Of a stretch of DNA of 64,000 nucleotides, positions 26,034 through 34,398 are shown one piece after another. Each line of letters begins with the position of its first letter. Within the stretch, counting starts at the first letter, position 1. The notes beneath the pieces are model-generated. The model was not told where the DNA came from. It saw only the letters and a program-made list of their open reading frames with translations, and searched no databases. Source of the DNA: Microbacterium sediminis (lineage in GTDB: Bacteria; Actinomycetota; Actinomycetes; Actinomycetales; Microbacteriaceae); NCBI RefSeq assembly GCF_004564075.1, contig NZ_CP038256.1, forward strand, positions 1,674,001 through 1,738,000, in the 5' to 3' direction. A program made the translations under genes and the position numbers.

Positions 26034-27086
26034 ATGGCACACGAGGACGACACGCAGGCGGTGGAGGCGTACCAGCCTTCCGCTGGCCTCGCCGTCCCTG
26101 TCTCGGACCCCGTGCAGAACCCGGGTCTGCCGCCCCACCGCGCGCGGATGACCGACAAGGACCCGAAGGCCGAGAAGGCCGCCGTCCGCACGGTCTACAC
26201 GCTGTTCTACCTCTCCGCCGCGGCGAGCATCTTCGCCGTCGCCGCCTACATGCTGTTCCCGATCGAGGACGAGTCGTTCCTCTCGATCCGGTACAACAAC
26301 ATGTTCATCGGCCTCGGCATCGCGATCGCCCTGCTGGCGATCGGCATCGGCGCGATCCACTGGTCCAAGGCGCTCATGAGCGACAAGGAGCACGTGGAGC
26401 ACCGCCACGCGACGCGCGGCTCGGTGCCCACGCGCGAGGCGGCCGTCAAGGCCTTCGCCGACGCGAACGAGGACTCGGGCTTCGGTCGTCGCAAGATGAT
26501 CCGCAACTCGCTGTTCGTCGCGCTCGGCGCCTCGATCCTGCCCGGCCTGACGCTGTTCCGCGGCCTGGCCCCCATGGACGAGGACCCGGTGCACCTCCTG
26601 AACCACACCATGTGGAAGGAGGGCACGCGCCTGGCGCGCGACCCCGAGGGCACGCCGATCAAGGCATCCGAGGTCACGCTCGGCTCCGCGTTCCACGTGA
26701 TCCCCGAGGACCTCGCGAGCCTCGGCCACGACGAGGGCTACCTCGAGCAGAAGGCCAAGGCGATCGTGCTGCTGATGCGTCTGCTCCCCGAGCAGCTCAT
26801 CGAGCGCGAGGAGCGCAAGGACTGGTCGTACGACGGCATCGTCGCGTACTCGAAGGTCTGCACGCACGTCGGCTGCCCCGTCGCCCTGTACGAGCAGCAG
26901 ACGCACCACCTGCTGTGCCCCTGCCACCAGTCGCAGTTCGACGTCACGGAGGAGGCGAAGGTCATCTTCGGCCCCGCCGCCCGCCCGCTGCCGCAGCTGC
27001 CGATCACCGTCGACGATGAGGGCTACCTCGTCGCCCGCAGCGATTTCCGCGAGCCTGTCGGCCCGAGCTTCTGGGAGCGTCACTGA
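26034..27086 (+). CDS. qcrA: Cytochrome bc1 complex Rieske iron-sulfur subunit
   Basis: A 350-residue protein with three N-terminal helices (about 54-74, 90-110, 158-178), the actinobacterial type, and a Rieske domain with [2Fe-2S] ligands CTHVGC at 276-281 and CPCH at 295-298. The start at ATG 26034 is chosen because it has GAGGAG 5 bases upstream. An ATG at 25998 would add 12 residues but has no ribosome binding site. Its TGA overlaps the qcrB ATG as TGATG. Confidence 0.96.
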   Translation: MAHEDDTQAVEAYQPSAGLAVPVSDPVQNPGLPPHRARMTDKDPKAEKAAVRTVYTLFYLSAAASIFAVAAYMLFPIEDESFLSIRYNNMFIGLGIAIALLAIGIGAIHWSKALMSDKEHVEHRHATRGSVPTREAAVKAFADANEDSGFGRRKMIRNSLFVALGASILPGLTLFRGLAPMDEDPVHLLNHTMWKEGTRLARDPEGTPIKASEVTLGSAFHVIPEDLASLGHDEGYLEQKAKAIVLLMRLLPEQLIEREERKDWSYDGIVAYSKVCTHVGCPVALYEQQTHHLLCPCHQSQFDVTEEAKVIFGPAARPLPQLPITVDDEGYLVARSDFREPVGPSFWERH

Positions 27087-28807
27087 TGAGCACCGCCACG
27101 CTTCAGGAAGAGAAGAAGGCCGCTGACAAGCCGCTGGGCGGCAAGTTCGTCGGCGCCGCCGCGAACTACATCGACGAGCGCACCAGCCTGTCGGGCTTCG
27201 TCAAGGAGCTGGGCCGCAAGGTCTTCCCCGACCACTGGTCGTTCATGCTCGGCGAGATCGCGCTCTGGTCGTTCGTCGTCGTGCTCCTCTCGGGCACGTT
27301 CCTGACGTTCTTCTTCCAGGCCTCGATGGTCGAGACCCACTACCACGGCGCCTACGAGCCCATGCGCGGCATCGCGATGTCGGCGGCGCTCGAGTCGACG
27401 CTGCACATCTCGTTCGACCTGCGCGGCGGCCTGCTCGTGCGCCAGATCCACCACTGGGCCGCCCTGGTCTTCGTGGCCGGCATCGGCGTGCACATGCTCC
27501 GTGTGTTCTTCACGGGCTCGTTCCGCAAGCCGCGCGAGCTGAACTGGGTGATCGGCTTCGTGCTGTTCATCCTGGCGATGGCCGAGGGCTTCACCGGCTA
27601 CTCGCTCCCCGACGACCTGCTCTCGGGCAACGGCCTGCGCATCATCGACGGCATGGTCAAGGGCATCCCGCTGATCGGCACGTGGACCTCGTTCCTCCTC
27701 TTCGGCGGCGAGTTCCCCGGCACCGACATCGTGGGCCGCCTGTACACGCTGCACATCCTGATCCTGCCGCTGCTGGTGATCGCCCTCGTGGGCCTGCACC
27801 TGGTGCTCATGATCGTGAACAAGCACACGCAGTTCGCCGGCCCCGGCCGCGCGAACGACAACGTCGTGGGCTACCCGATGATGCCGGTGTACATGGCCAA
27901 GATGGGCGGCTTCTTCTTCATCGTCTTCGGTGCGATCGTGCTGATCGCCTCGCTGGTGCAGATCAACCCGATCTGGGCGTACGGCCCGTACGACCCGTCG
28001 CCCGTCTCGGCCGGTACCCAGCCCGACTGGTACATCGGCTTCGCGGACGGCGCGCTGCGTCTGGCCCCGTCGAACTGGGACGTCCACCTCGGCAACTACA
28101 CGCTGTCGCTCGGCATCCTGGTGCCGGTCGCCGTGCTGGGCATCTTCATCGTGCTCGTCATGTTCTACCCGTTCATCGAGGCGTGGATCACGGGCGACAA
28201 GCGCGAGCACCACATCGCCCAGCGCCCGCGCAACGCCGCGACGCGCACCGCCATCGGCGCCGCCGGTGTCGGCTTCTACGCGACGCTGTGGGCCGCGGCC
28301 TCGTCGGACATCATCGCGACCCACTTCGGGCTCACGATGGAGGGAGTCATCCACTTCCTCCAGGCGGCGCTGATCATCGGGCCGTTCGTGCTCTACTTCA
28401 TCACCAAGCGGGTGTGCCTCGCCCTGCAGAAGAAGGATCGCGAGATCGTCCTGCACGGCTACGAGTCGGGCCGCATCGTGCGCCTCCCCGGCGGCGAGTA
28501 CCGCGAGGTGCACAAGCCGATGGACGAATACGAGCGCTGGAAGCTCATCCCCGAGCCCGGCTACGAGCCGCTCGTGGTGCGCCCCAACGACCAGGGCAAG
28601 ATCCCGGCGAGCCAGAAGTTCCGCGCGTCGCTGTCGCGCTGGTTCTTCGAGGACCGCCTCGCTCCCCTCACCCAGACCGAGCTCGACCACGCCGACGAGC
28701 ACCAGCGCCACGCGCTGGCCGAGTACGGCCCGAGCCCGGAGGAGACGCCGCAGTTCCGCCACGGCGGACACCACGCGGAGCTCGAGTCGGGCGACGACAA
28801 GCACTGA
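27086..28807 (+). CDS. qcrB: Cytochrome bc1 complex cytochrome b subunit
   Basis: A 573-residue diheme cytochrome b, the quinol-oxidising core of complex III. Seen: paired haem-ligand histidines in helices II and IV (RQIHHWAALVFVAGIGVHMLR-type segment near 119-139, and TLHILILPLLVIALVGLHL near 228-246), the quinol-site PDD after EGFTGYSL near 172, and a C-terminal extension of about 150 hydrophilic residues typical of actinobacteria. This is the subunit inhibited by Q203-type drugs in mycobacteria. Translationally coupled to qcrA; followed by a strong terminator. Confidence 0.97.
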   Translation: MSTATLQEEKKAADKPLGGKFVGAAANYIDERTSLSGFVKELGRKVFPDHWSFMLGEIALWSFVVVLLSGTFLTFFFQASMVETHYHGAYEPMRGIAMSAALESTLHISFDLRGGLLVRQIHHWAALVFVAGIGVHMLRVFFTGSFRKPRELNWVIGFVLFILAMAEGFTGYSLPDDLLSGNGLRIIDGMVKGIPLIGTWTSFLLFGGEFPGTDIVGRLYTLHILILPLLVIALVGLHLVLMIVNKHTQFAGPGRANDNVVGYPMMPVYMAKMGGFFFIVFGAIVLIASLVQINPIWAYGPYDPSPVSAGTQPDWYIGFADGALRLAPSNWDVHLGNYTLSLGILVPVAVLGIFIVLVMFYPFIEAWITGDKREHHIAQRPRNAATRTAIGAAGVGFYATLWAAASSDIIATHFGLTMEGVIHFLQAALIIGPFVLYFITKRVCLALQKKDREIVLHGYESGRIVRLPGGEYREVHKPMDEYERWKLIPEPGYEPLVVRPNDQGKIPASQKFRASLSRWFFEDRLAPLTQTELDHADEHQRHALAEYGPSPEETPQFRHGGHHAELESGDDKH

Positions 28808-28815
28808 GTGCGCCG

Positions 28816-28847
28816 AAAGGGGCCCGGTCTTCGGACCGGGCCCTTTT
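28816..28847 (+). terminator. Intrinsic terminator of the ctaE-qcrCAB operon
   Basis: A 14-bp stem (28816-28829 with 28834-28847) closed by a UUCG tetraloop and ending in TTTT, 8 bases past the qcrB stop. One G-T pair; otherwise perfect. Confidence 0.92.
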
Positions 28848-28865
28848 CGCGTGCGCCGGAGGTTT

Positions 28866-28947
28866 CCGCGGGGACTGCGGGGCGGATTCGCCGGGTGCGC
28901 CCCCGGGTCGGTTACCGGTTGTGGTCGGGTCCGCGGGGACTGCGGGG
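28866..28947. repeat. 17-bp direct repeat in the qcrB-prfB intergenic region
   Basis: CCGCGGGGACTGCGGGG occurs at 28866-28882 and again at 28931-28947, spaced 65 bases apart. The second copy forms the left end of a long inverted repeat (28933-29018). No coding frame here looks real. Confidence 0.6.
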
Positions 28948-29018
28948 TTCCGCCGCCCAGCGGGGGCCCGGTTCGCTGCGCTCACCCCCTGCTGGGCAGC
29001 GGAACCCCTCCGTCCCCG
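28933..29018. repeat. Long imperfect inverted repeat
   Basis: The arms 28933-28965 and 28985-29018 match over about 33 positions with only a few mismatches (shared core GGGGTTCCGC-GCCCAGC), around a loop of about 19 bases. It would form a very stable RNA or cruciform structure in the 619-bp gap between convergent qcrB and prfB. It has no U tract. It is distinct in sequence from the two GCGCCGAGAC elements further right. Confidence 0.65.
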
Positions 29019-29058
29019 CTGGGCGCGTTCGCTGTTGCGGCGCAGCGCGGGTGTCTTC

Positions 29059-29133
29059 GCGCCGAGACTGCATGTTTGCGCCGAGACAGCGTCCACCGTC
29101 AGCTGTCTCGGCGCAGGCGTGCAGTCTCGGCGC
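29059..29133. repeat. Nested palindromic element, copy 1 (GCGCCGAGAC family)
   Basis: Seventy-five bases made of two perfect nested inverted repeats. The outer arm GCGCCGAGACTGCA (29059-29072) pairs with 29120-29133, and the inner arm TGCGCCGAGACAGC (29077-29090) pairs with 29102-29115, around an 11-base loop. The outer and inner arms share GCGCCGAGAC, so alternative pairings are possible. A second, decayed copy lies 191 bases to the right. Confidence 0.8.
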
Positions 29134-29249
29134 ATACCGTGCGATCTCGGGACCGGGATCTGCTCCCCCGTCGCGTGCAGGGCGGCCCACCCATGCAGGG
29201 CACCCGGACGCGCGTTGCGCGCCCGTCGAGTCCGTGACGCTGTTTCTTC

Positions 29250-29325
29250 ACGCCGAGACTGCATCTTCGCGCCGAGACAGCGTGCACAGGAACCGGTCTC
29301 GGCGCAAACATGCTGTTTCGGCGCC
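29250..29325. repeat. Nested palindromic element, copy 2 (decayed)
   Basis: Same organisation and length as the element at 29059-29133: CGCCGAGACTGCA near 29251 against TGCTGTTTCGGCGC (29311-29324), and GCGCCGAGAC (29269-29278) against GTCTCGGCGC (29296-29305). The outer pairing has several mismatches. Two copies so close together suggest duplication or repeated insertion of a mobile palindromic unit. Confidence 0.7.
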
Positions 29326-29385
29326 CCGCTCCGTAAGCCGAAGCCGACCGCGAGCCGCACGCCAGACGGCGCACCGGGCCGCAAC

Positions 29386-29414
29386 GCAAAAGGCCCCGGC
29401 GGGTGCCGGGGCCT
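29386..29414 (-). terminator. Intrinsic terminator after prfB
   Basis: Perfect 10-bp stem (29391-29400 with 29405-29414, AGGCCCCGGC on the minus strand) with a 4-base loop, followed on the minus strand by TTTTGCG. It lies 12 bases beyond the prfB stop. Confidence 0.88.
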
Positions 29415-29426
29415 GGGGTGCGAGGG

Positions 29427-30536
29427 TCAGTCCTCGATCTTGCGCTTGCGCCAGCGGATGCCGGCGTTGATGAGCCCGTCGAGGTCGCCGTCGAACACCG
29501 TGGCCGGGTTGCCCACCTCGTAGCCCGTGCGCAGGTCCTTGACGAGCTGCTGACCGTAGAGGAAGTACGAGCGCATCTGGTCGCCCCAGCTCGCGGTGAT
29601 CGTGCCGGCGAGCTCCTTCTTCTTGGCGGCCTCCTCCTCCTTCTGCAGCAGCAGGAGTCGGGTCTGCAGCACGCGCATGGCGGCGGCACGGTTCTGGATC
29701 TGCGACTTCTCGTTCTGCATCGAGACGACGATGCCGGTCGGGAGGTGGGTGATCCGCACGGCCGAGTCGGTGGTGTTCACCGACTGACCACCGGGGCCGG
29801 ACGAGCGGAAGACGTCGACGCGGATGTCGTTCTCGGGGATGTCGACCTCCTGGGCCTCCTCCATCACCGGGATCACCTCGACGGCGGCGAACGACGTCTG
29901 GCGCTTGTCGGCGGAGCCGAACGGGCTGATCCGGGCGAGACGGTGCGTGCCGGCCTCGACCGAGAGCGTGCCGTAGGCGTAGGGCGCGTCGACCTCGAAC
30001 GTCGTGGACTTGATGCCCGCGCCCTCGGCGTAGGACGTGTCCATCACCTTGACCGGGTAGCCGTGGCGCTCGGCCCAGCGCAGGTACATGCGCATGAGCA
30101 TCTCGGCGAAGTCGGTGGCGTCGTCGCCGCCCGCGCCCGAGCGGATCGTGACGACGGCGGCGCGATCGTCGTACTCGCCGTCGAGCAGCGTTTGCACCTC
30201 GAGGTCGCCGATCGCCTTCTCGAGCGCGGCGAGCTCGGTCCGCGCCTCCTGGGCGGCGTCCTCGTCCTCCATCTCGTTGGCGAGGTCGACCATGACCTCG
30301 AGATCGTCGAGGCGGCTCTCGATCTTCGTGACCTTGGCGAGCTGCGCCTTCACGCGGCTGAGCGCGCTGGTGACCTTCTGCGCGTTGGCCTGGTCGTTCC
30401 AGAGCTCTGGATCGGCCGCCTCCTGCTCCAGGCGGTCCACGTCGGCGCGCAGCGCGTCGACATCGACCACCTCTCGGATGTTCGCGAACGTGGTGCGCAG
30501 CGCCTGGATGTCGGCGGAGAGATCGAGCTCAATCAT
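29427..30536 (-). CDS. prfB: Peptide chain release factor 2
   Basis: Recognises UGA and UAA stop codons and triggers peptide release on the ribosome. It has 369 residues, with the catalytic GGQ in [17 protein letters not shown] near 243-259 and the RF2-type [17 protein letters not shown] segment near 202-218 (SPF tripeptide). It reads through without the programmed +1 frameshift known from Escherichia coli, as usual for actinobacteria. It stands alone before a terminator, not followed by ftsEX, which commonly sits downstream in this phylum. Confidence 0.95.
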   Translation of the reverse strand: MIELDLSADIQALRTTFANIREVVDVDALRADVDRLEQEAADPELWNDQANAQKVTSALSRVKAQLAKVTKIESRLDDLEVMVDLANEMEDEDAAQEARTELAALEKAIGDLEVQTLLDGEYDDRAAVVTIRSGAGGDDATDFAEMLMRMYLRWAERHGYPVKVMDTSYAEGAGIKSTTFEVDAPYAYGTLSVEAGTHRLARISPFGSADKRQTSFAAVEVIPVMEEAQEVDIPENDIRVDVFRSSGPGGQSVNTTDSAVRITHLPTGIVVSMQNEKSQIQNRAAAMRVLQTRLLLLQKEEEAAKKKELAGTITASWGDQMRSYFLYGQQLVKDLRTGYEVGNPATVFDGDLDGLINAGIRWRKRKIED

Positions 30537-30617
30537 GTCTCCCCCAGCCTACCGGTCGGCCGCTGGGAGCCGGTGTGGGCGCCGGGACGCCCGAGATCGC
30601 CGAGGTAACGTGGAGGC

Positions 30618-31901
30618 GTGACATCCGCCCCTCCACCGCCCGATGGAGACGTGCGGGGCACCCTCCTTCGCTTCGCGCCGATGATCTACGGCCCCACCGC
30701 GCTGTACTCGGTCGGGCAGGGCGCGATCGTGCCGCTGCTTCCGGTGGTGGCGGCCCAGTTCGGCGCGCACCTGGCGGCGGCCGCGCTGGTGCCGGCGGCG
30801 CTCGTGGTCGGACAGCTGCTCGGGAACATCCCCGCCGGCTGGCTCGTGGCGCGCGCGGGCGAGCGACGGGCGATGACGATCGCGGCGATCGGCTCGCTGC
30901 TCGGGGCCATCATCATGCTGTTCGCGCAGAACGTGCCGCTGCTCGCGCTCGCCTCGCTCACGGTCGGGTTCTTCGCCGCCTCGTTCGCCGTGGCCCGGCA
31001 CACCTTCATGACCACGCGCGTGCCGCTGACGTATCGCGCCCGCGCGCTGTCGCTGCTGGGCGGCTCGTTCCGCCTCGGCGCCTTCACGGGGCCCTTCCTC
31101 GCCGCCGCGATGCTGGCCGTGTTCGGCACGGAGCGCGCGAGCATCTGGTTCTTCGCGGCGATGATGATCGGCGTCGGGCTGCTCGTGACGTTCGGGCCCG
31201 ACCCGGAGACGCGGATCTCGGGCGCCCCCGCGCCCCGCCGGGACGAGGCGATCGCCGAGGACACCGGCGAGCCGGTGACGGGGTCCATCCCCGCCGTCGA
31301 GCGCGTGGGGGTGTTCCGCACCATGTGGCGCAACCGCCGCGTGCTCTCGCGGCTGGGCGTGGCCGCGGCGTCGCTCGCGGCCGTGCGCGGGGCGCGTCAG
31401 ACCGTGCTGCCGCTGTGGGGTGTGTCGATCGGGCTCGACGCCTCCACGATCGCCCTCGTCGTGGGCGTGGCCGGTGCGCTCGACTTCGCGCTGTTCTACG
31501 TCAGCGGTCAGGTGATGGATCGGTTCGGGCGCATCTGGGCGGCCGTGCCCTCGGCGGTGCTCATGGGCGGCGCGCTCGTGGCGCTGGCGTTCACCCACGA
31601 CGTGCCGCAGGCCGTGCTGTGGTTCGGGGTGTTCGCGATCGTCATCGGCGTGGGCAACGGCCTCTCCAGCGGCATCCTGCTGACCGTCGGCGCCGATGTC
31701 GCCCCGCAGGACGAGCCGGCGACGTTCCTCGGCGCCTGGCGCACGATCACCGATGCCGGGGGCGCGACGACGCCGCTCATCTTCTCGGGCCTGACCGCCC
31801 TGTTCTCGCTCTCGGTCGCGACGGGTGCGATCGGCGCGATCGGCCTGCTCGGCGCCCTCGCGTTCCTGCGCTGGCTGCCCCGCTACGCGCCCGAGCGCTG
31901 A
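30618..31901 (+). CDS. MFS transporter (drug-exporter-like)
   Basis: A 427-residue permease with twelve hydrophobic segments, a motif-A-like loop RAGERRAMT near residues 78-86, and a charged middle loop (about 195-225). The overall shape resembles 12-helix drug/H+ antiporters, but no substrate can be read. The start is GTG with both GGAGG and TAACGT (30606-30611) within 12 bases, so it could be leadered or leaderless. It is divergent from prfB and convergent with the Tad pilus operon, 3 bases away. Confidence 0.85.
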   Translation: MTSAPPPPDGDVRGTLLRFAPMIYGPTALYSVGQGAIVPLLPVVAAQFGAHLAAAALVPAALVVGQLLGNIPAGWLVARAGERRAMTIAAIGSLLGAIIMLFAQNVPLLALASLTVGFFAASFAVARHTFMTTRVPLTYRARALSLLGGSFRLGAFTGPFLAAAMLAVFGTERASIWFFAAMMIGVGLLVTFGPDPETRISGAPAPRRDEAIAEDTGEPVTGSIPAVERVGVFRTMWRNRRVLSRLGVAAASLAAVRGARQTVLPLWGVSIGLDASTIALVVGVAGALDFALFYVSGQVMDRFGRIWAAVPSAVLMGGALVALAFTHDVPQAVLWFGVFAIVIGVGNGLSSGILLTVGADVAPQDEPATFLGAWRTITDAGGATTPLIFSGLTALFSLSVATGAIGAIGLLGALAFLRWLPRYAPER

Positions 31902-31904
31902 CGC

Positions 31905-32342
31905 TCAGTTCAGCGCGGTGCGGCTCGTCGCCGTCGACTCGAGCGTGATGCCGCCGGGCACGAACGGCGACAGCACGGGTGGGTGCCAGGTGTCGGTCAC
32001 CGTCACCCGCGCGGAGAGGCCGTCCGGCGTGGTGGCGGCCACGAGCCGCGCCTGGCCGCCCGTGACCTCGACGATCGCGCCGGCCTGCTCGAGCACCTCC
32101 GCGTCGTCGAGCACCGCGGCGGGGCCGTCCGCGCCGGCCACGACCGAGAATCCGTCGGCGCCCGCGAGCGCCGCGGCGTCGGCGAGGGCATCGAGGCGCT
32201 TCTGCGCCAGATAGAGCGAGGTCGCATCGACGCACACGATGACCACCGCGATCGCGAGCAGTGCGTAGCCCAGCGTGAGCAGCAGCACGCTGCCGCGCTC
32301 GTCCTGGGCGAGCTCCCGCCGCGGCCGCCGGCGGGCGCTCAT
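31905..32342 (-). CDS. TadG/TadE-like pilus-associated membrane protein (last gene of Tad operon)
   Basis: A 145-residue protein: basic N-terminus, then DERGSVLLLTLGYALLAIAV near 14-33, which resembles the cleavage and hydrophobic segment of TadE/G pseudopilins, followed by LYLAQKRLDALADAAALAGADG near 43-64, the helical repeat of TadG-like Flp-assembly proteins, and a short extracellular domain. The position after RG that is Glu in pilins is a leucine here. Its ATG overlaps the previous gene's TGA (ATGA), so it is made with the rest of the pilus apparatus. Confidence 0.75.
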   Translation of the reverse strand: MSARRRPRRELAQDERGSVLLLTLGYALLAIAVVIVCVDATSLYLAQKRLDALADAAALAGADGFSVVAGADGPAAVLDDAEVLEQAGAIVEVTGGQARLVAATTPDGLSARVTVTDTWHPPVLSPFVPGGITLESTATSRTALN

Positions 32343-32869
32343 CCCGCGCTCCAGAACCGGGAGACCTTCTGCCCCGAGGTCGCCTCCACGGGGATGACCG
32401 CGAGCCGGTCCAGCCCGAGGACGTCCGGCACGAACGGCAGCGAGACCGCGGAGCGCACCGTGACGACGACGGTCGCCCCGGCCGCGGGGCACTCGGCACC
32501 CGCGGGAACGCACGTCATCGAGACAGTGGTGCGATCCGCGTCGATGCCGTACTCCTCCGTGATGCCGGCGATCGCCGCGTCCGCGCGCTGGGCGGCCTCG
32601 GCGGCATCGTCGGACTGCGCGATCGATCGCGCCGCGAACCGCGCCGCCGCCTCCGCGCCGAGCGCGTGGTTCTGCAGGATGCCGAGCGTCACCACGAGGT
32701 ACACGATCGGCACGAGCATGAGCACCCCGACCGTCATGAACTCCAGCGACGCCGATCCACGCTCGCCCTCCCCCGGCCGCGACACCGGCAGCGACCCCGG
32801 CAGCGACCCCGGCGCGGAGCCCGGCAGGGGCCGCCGCCAGCGCTCAGCCCAGCGACTCGACCGGCGCAT
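32339..32869 (-). CDS. TadE-like pseudopilin
   Basis: A 176-residue protein. Residues 1-36 are basic and then Pro/Gly/Ser-rich with a short repeat (PGSAPGSLPGSLPVSRPGEG). GERGSASLEFMTVGVLMLVP from about 35 carries the type IV pilin-like signature with Glu5 (G then SASLE), a single hydrophobic helix and an extracellular domain. TadE-like pseudopilins are processed by the prepilin peptidase and needed for Flp pilus assembly. The gene starts 26 bases inside the end of the upstream TadE gene, an unusually long overlap; a later start is possible. Confidence 0.8.
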   Translation of the reverse strand: MRRSSRWAERWRRPLPGSAPGSLPGSLPVSRPGEGERGSASLEFMTVGVLMLVPIVYLVVTLGILQNHALGAEAAARFAARSIAQSDDAAEAAQRADAAIAGITEEYGIDADRTTVSMTCVPAGAECPAAGATVVVTVRSAVSLPFVPDVLGLDRLAVIPVEATSGQKVSRFWSAG

Positions 32870-33269
32870 GCGCCGTCACCTCCAGTCCGCGGGGAACGCC
32901 GAGCAGGCCCGCCAGCGGCAGAGTGGCCCGCACCGTGACGACCACGGATTCCGTCCCCGCCACCATCCCCGTGCTCGCGCGGATCTCCTGCGCGTACCCC
33001 GATCCGACCGCGCGCGAGATCAGCTCGCCAGCCCGCGCCGCGCCCGACTGCACGGGGACGTCGGCGAGCGCCGCGTGATAGGCGCCCTCGACGGCGGCGT
33101 CGTGCACGACGTTGCGCACATAGATCGCGAAGCCCAGCTGCAGCACGGCGAGCGTCAGCACGGTCAGCAGCGAGCCCACGAGCACGAACTCGACGACGGC
33201 CGAGCCGCGCTCGTCGCCGCCGAGGTCGAGCCCGTGCCGGGCACGAGCGCGGCGCGGCGCCACGCTCAC
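32844..33269 (-). CDS. TadE-like pseudopilin
   Basis: A 141-residue protein starting at GTG that overlaps the stop of the small upstream peptide gene (GTGA). DERGSAVVEFVLVGSLLTVLTLAVLQLGF, from about residue 19, contains the pseudopilin cleavage region (G, then SAVVE with Glu5) and one membrane helix. An AAVEGAYHAALADV segment follows, then a small extracellular beta-rich domain. Together with 32339-32869 and 31905-32342 it forms a trio of minor pilin-type proteins of the Tad operon. Confidence 0.82.
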   Translation of the reverse strand: MSVAPRRARARHGLDLGGDERGSAVVEFVLVGSLLTVLTLAVLQLGFAIYVRNVVHDAAVEGAYHAALADVPVQSGAARAGELISRAVGSGYAQEIRASTGMVAGTESVVVTVRATLPLAGLLGVPRGLEVTAHAPVESLG

Positions 33270-33442
33270 AACCCGGTGACGCTCGTGATCGCCTGCTGGA
33301 ACAGTCCCTCGAGCGCGGGCCCGGCGAGCGCCCAGATGGCGACGACCAAGCCCGCCGTCATCAGGGTCACGAGAACCCAGCCGGGCACGTCGCCGCGGTC
33401 GTCCTCGGGGAGCGAGCGCTCCCCCGTGTCGAGATCCGTCAT
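33266..33442 (-). CDS. Small Flp-pilin-like peptide of the Tad operon
   Basis: A 58-residue protein in the position where Tad loci encode the Flp major pilin or a small pilin-like protein. It has an acidic N-terminus (MTDLDTGERSLPEDDRG), one hydrophobic segment (WVLVTLMTAGLVVAIWALAG near 22-41) and a short amphipathic tail. After DRG the sequence is DVPGW, so the normal Glu5 of Flp pilins is absent. It is read behind a GAAGGAAGAGAG ribosome binding region. Whether it is a true pilin or a membrane scaffold is open. Confidence 0.7.
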   Translation of the reverse strand: MTDLDTGERSLPEDDRGDVPGWVLVTLMTAGLVVAIWALAGPALEGLFQQAITSVTGL

Positions 33443-33456
33443 CTCTCTTCCTTCCT

Positions 33457-34398
33457 CTACAGTCCGATGCGCAACATCACGATTCCGGGGAACACGGCGA
33501 AGATCACCGACAGCGGCAGCAGCCCGAACACCAGCGGAATGAGCATGCCGATCTCGCGGCGGCCCGCCTGCTCGATGAGCGTGCGCTTGGCCTCCTCGCG
33601 CGCGTCGGCCGCCTGCGCCTCGAGCGTCTGCGCGAGCGGGGCACCGCGGTCGATCGCCGCCACCAGGTGATCGATCGCCCGCCCGACCGCGGGCACGTCG
33701 ACGCGGCGTGCGAGGGCCGAGAGCGCCTCGCCCAGGCTCGCGCCCGTCGCCACCTCGACGACGACGCGGCGCAGCTCCAGGGTGAGCTCGCCGCCCCCGA
33801 CCGCCGAGACGCGCCGGACGCTGTCGAGGATCCCCTCGCCGGCGGCCAGGCAAAGCGCGAGGAACTCGAGCACGGTGGGCAGCTCCTCCGCGATGCGCGC
33901 GCTGCGCCCGCGCGCGCGGGCGGTGAGCAGCGCGTCGCAGCCCAGCGCGCCGGCCGCTCCCGTCACGACCGGCAGCAGCGCCGCAGCCCCCGTGAAGCGC
34001 CCCGTGACCGCCAGCGCCACGGTCAGCGCCCCGCCCGCGGCGGCCGCCCCGAGCGCCCACGCGAGCTGGCGGCCGCGGAAGGCCGCGACATCGGGCTCGA
34101 GGCCCGCACGCTGCAGGCGACGCGCGACGCTGTCGCCGCCGCCGAGCACACGGGTCACGGCCACGCGCAGCCGCAGCCACGCCGCCCGCGCGCCGCCGGC
34201 GAGCGCCGAGCCCGGATCGATCGCGCCGTCGTGGAGCGTGGTGCCCTCGGGATCGGTGACGTCGCGGATGTAGGGCGCGATGCGGCGCCCGAGCGGCACG
34301 GCGCCCCACCGCGGCACCAGCGCGAGCAGCGTCCACACCCCGGCGCCGAAGGAGCCGCCGAGCAGGATCGCGAGCGCCGCGTCGGTGAGCACGGTCAC
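33457..34398 (-). CDS. tadC: Type II/IV secretion inner-membrane protein TadC
   Basis: A 313-residue polytopic protein of the GspF/TadC platform family. Helices lie at about 5-25, 115-135, 137-160 and near the C-terminus (about 270-310), with the cytoplasmic T2SF domain (ELPTVLEFLALCLAAGEGI near 172-190, then DHLVAAIDRGAPLAQTLE). It anchors the ATPase to the growing pilus. GTG at 34398 overlaps the tadB stop as GTGA. Encoded between TadB and the pilin-like peptide. Confidence 0.85.
   Translation of the reverse strand: MTVLTDAALAILLGGSFGAGVWTLLALVPRWGAVPLGRRIAPYIRDVTDPEGTTLHDGAIDPGSALAGGARAAWLRLRVAVTRVLGGGDSVARRLQRAGLEPDVAAFRGRQLAWALGAAAAGGALTVALAVTGRFTGAAALLPVVTGAAGALGCDALLTARARGRSARIAEELPTVLEFLALCLAAGEGILDSVRRVSAVGGGELTLELRRVVVEVATGASLGEALSALARRVDVPAVGRAIDHLVAAIDRGAPLAQTLEAQAADAREEAKRTLIEQAGRREIGMLIPLVFGLLPLSVIFAVFPGIVMLRIGL

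Noticed and set aside
29059..29325. Repeats near 29.1 kb as a CRISPR array
   Set aside because: The units are inverted, not direct, with no regular spacers and no cas genes.
29427..30536. Programmed +1 frameshift in prfB
   Set aside because: The reading frame is continuous from the start codon with no in-frame UGA near codon 25.
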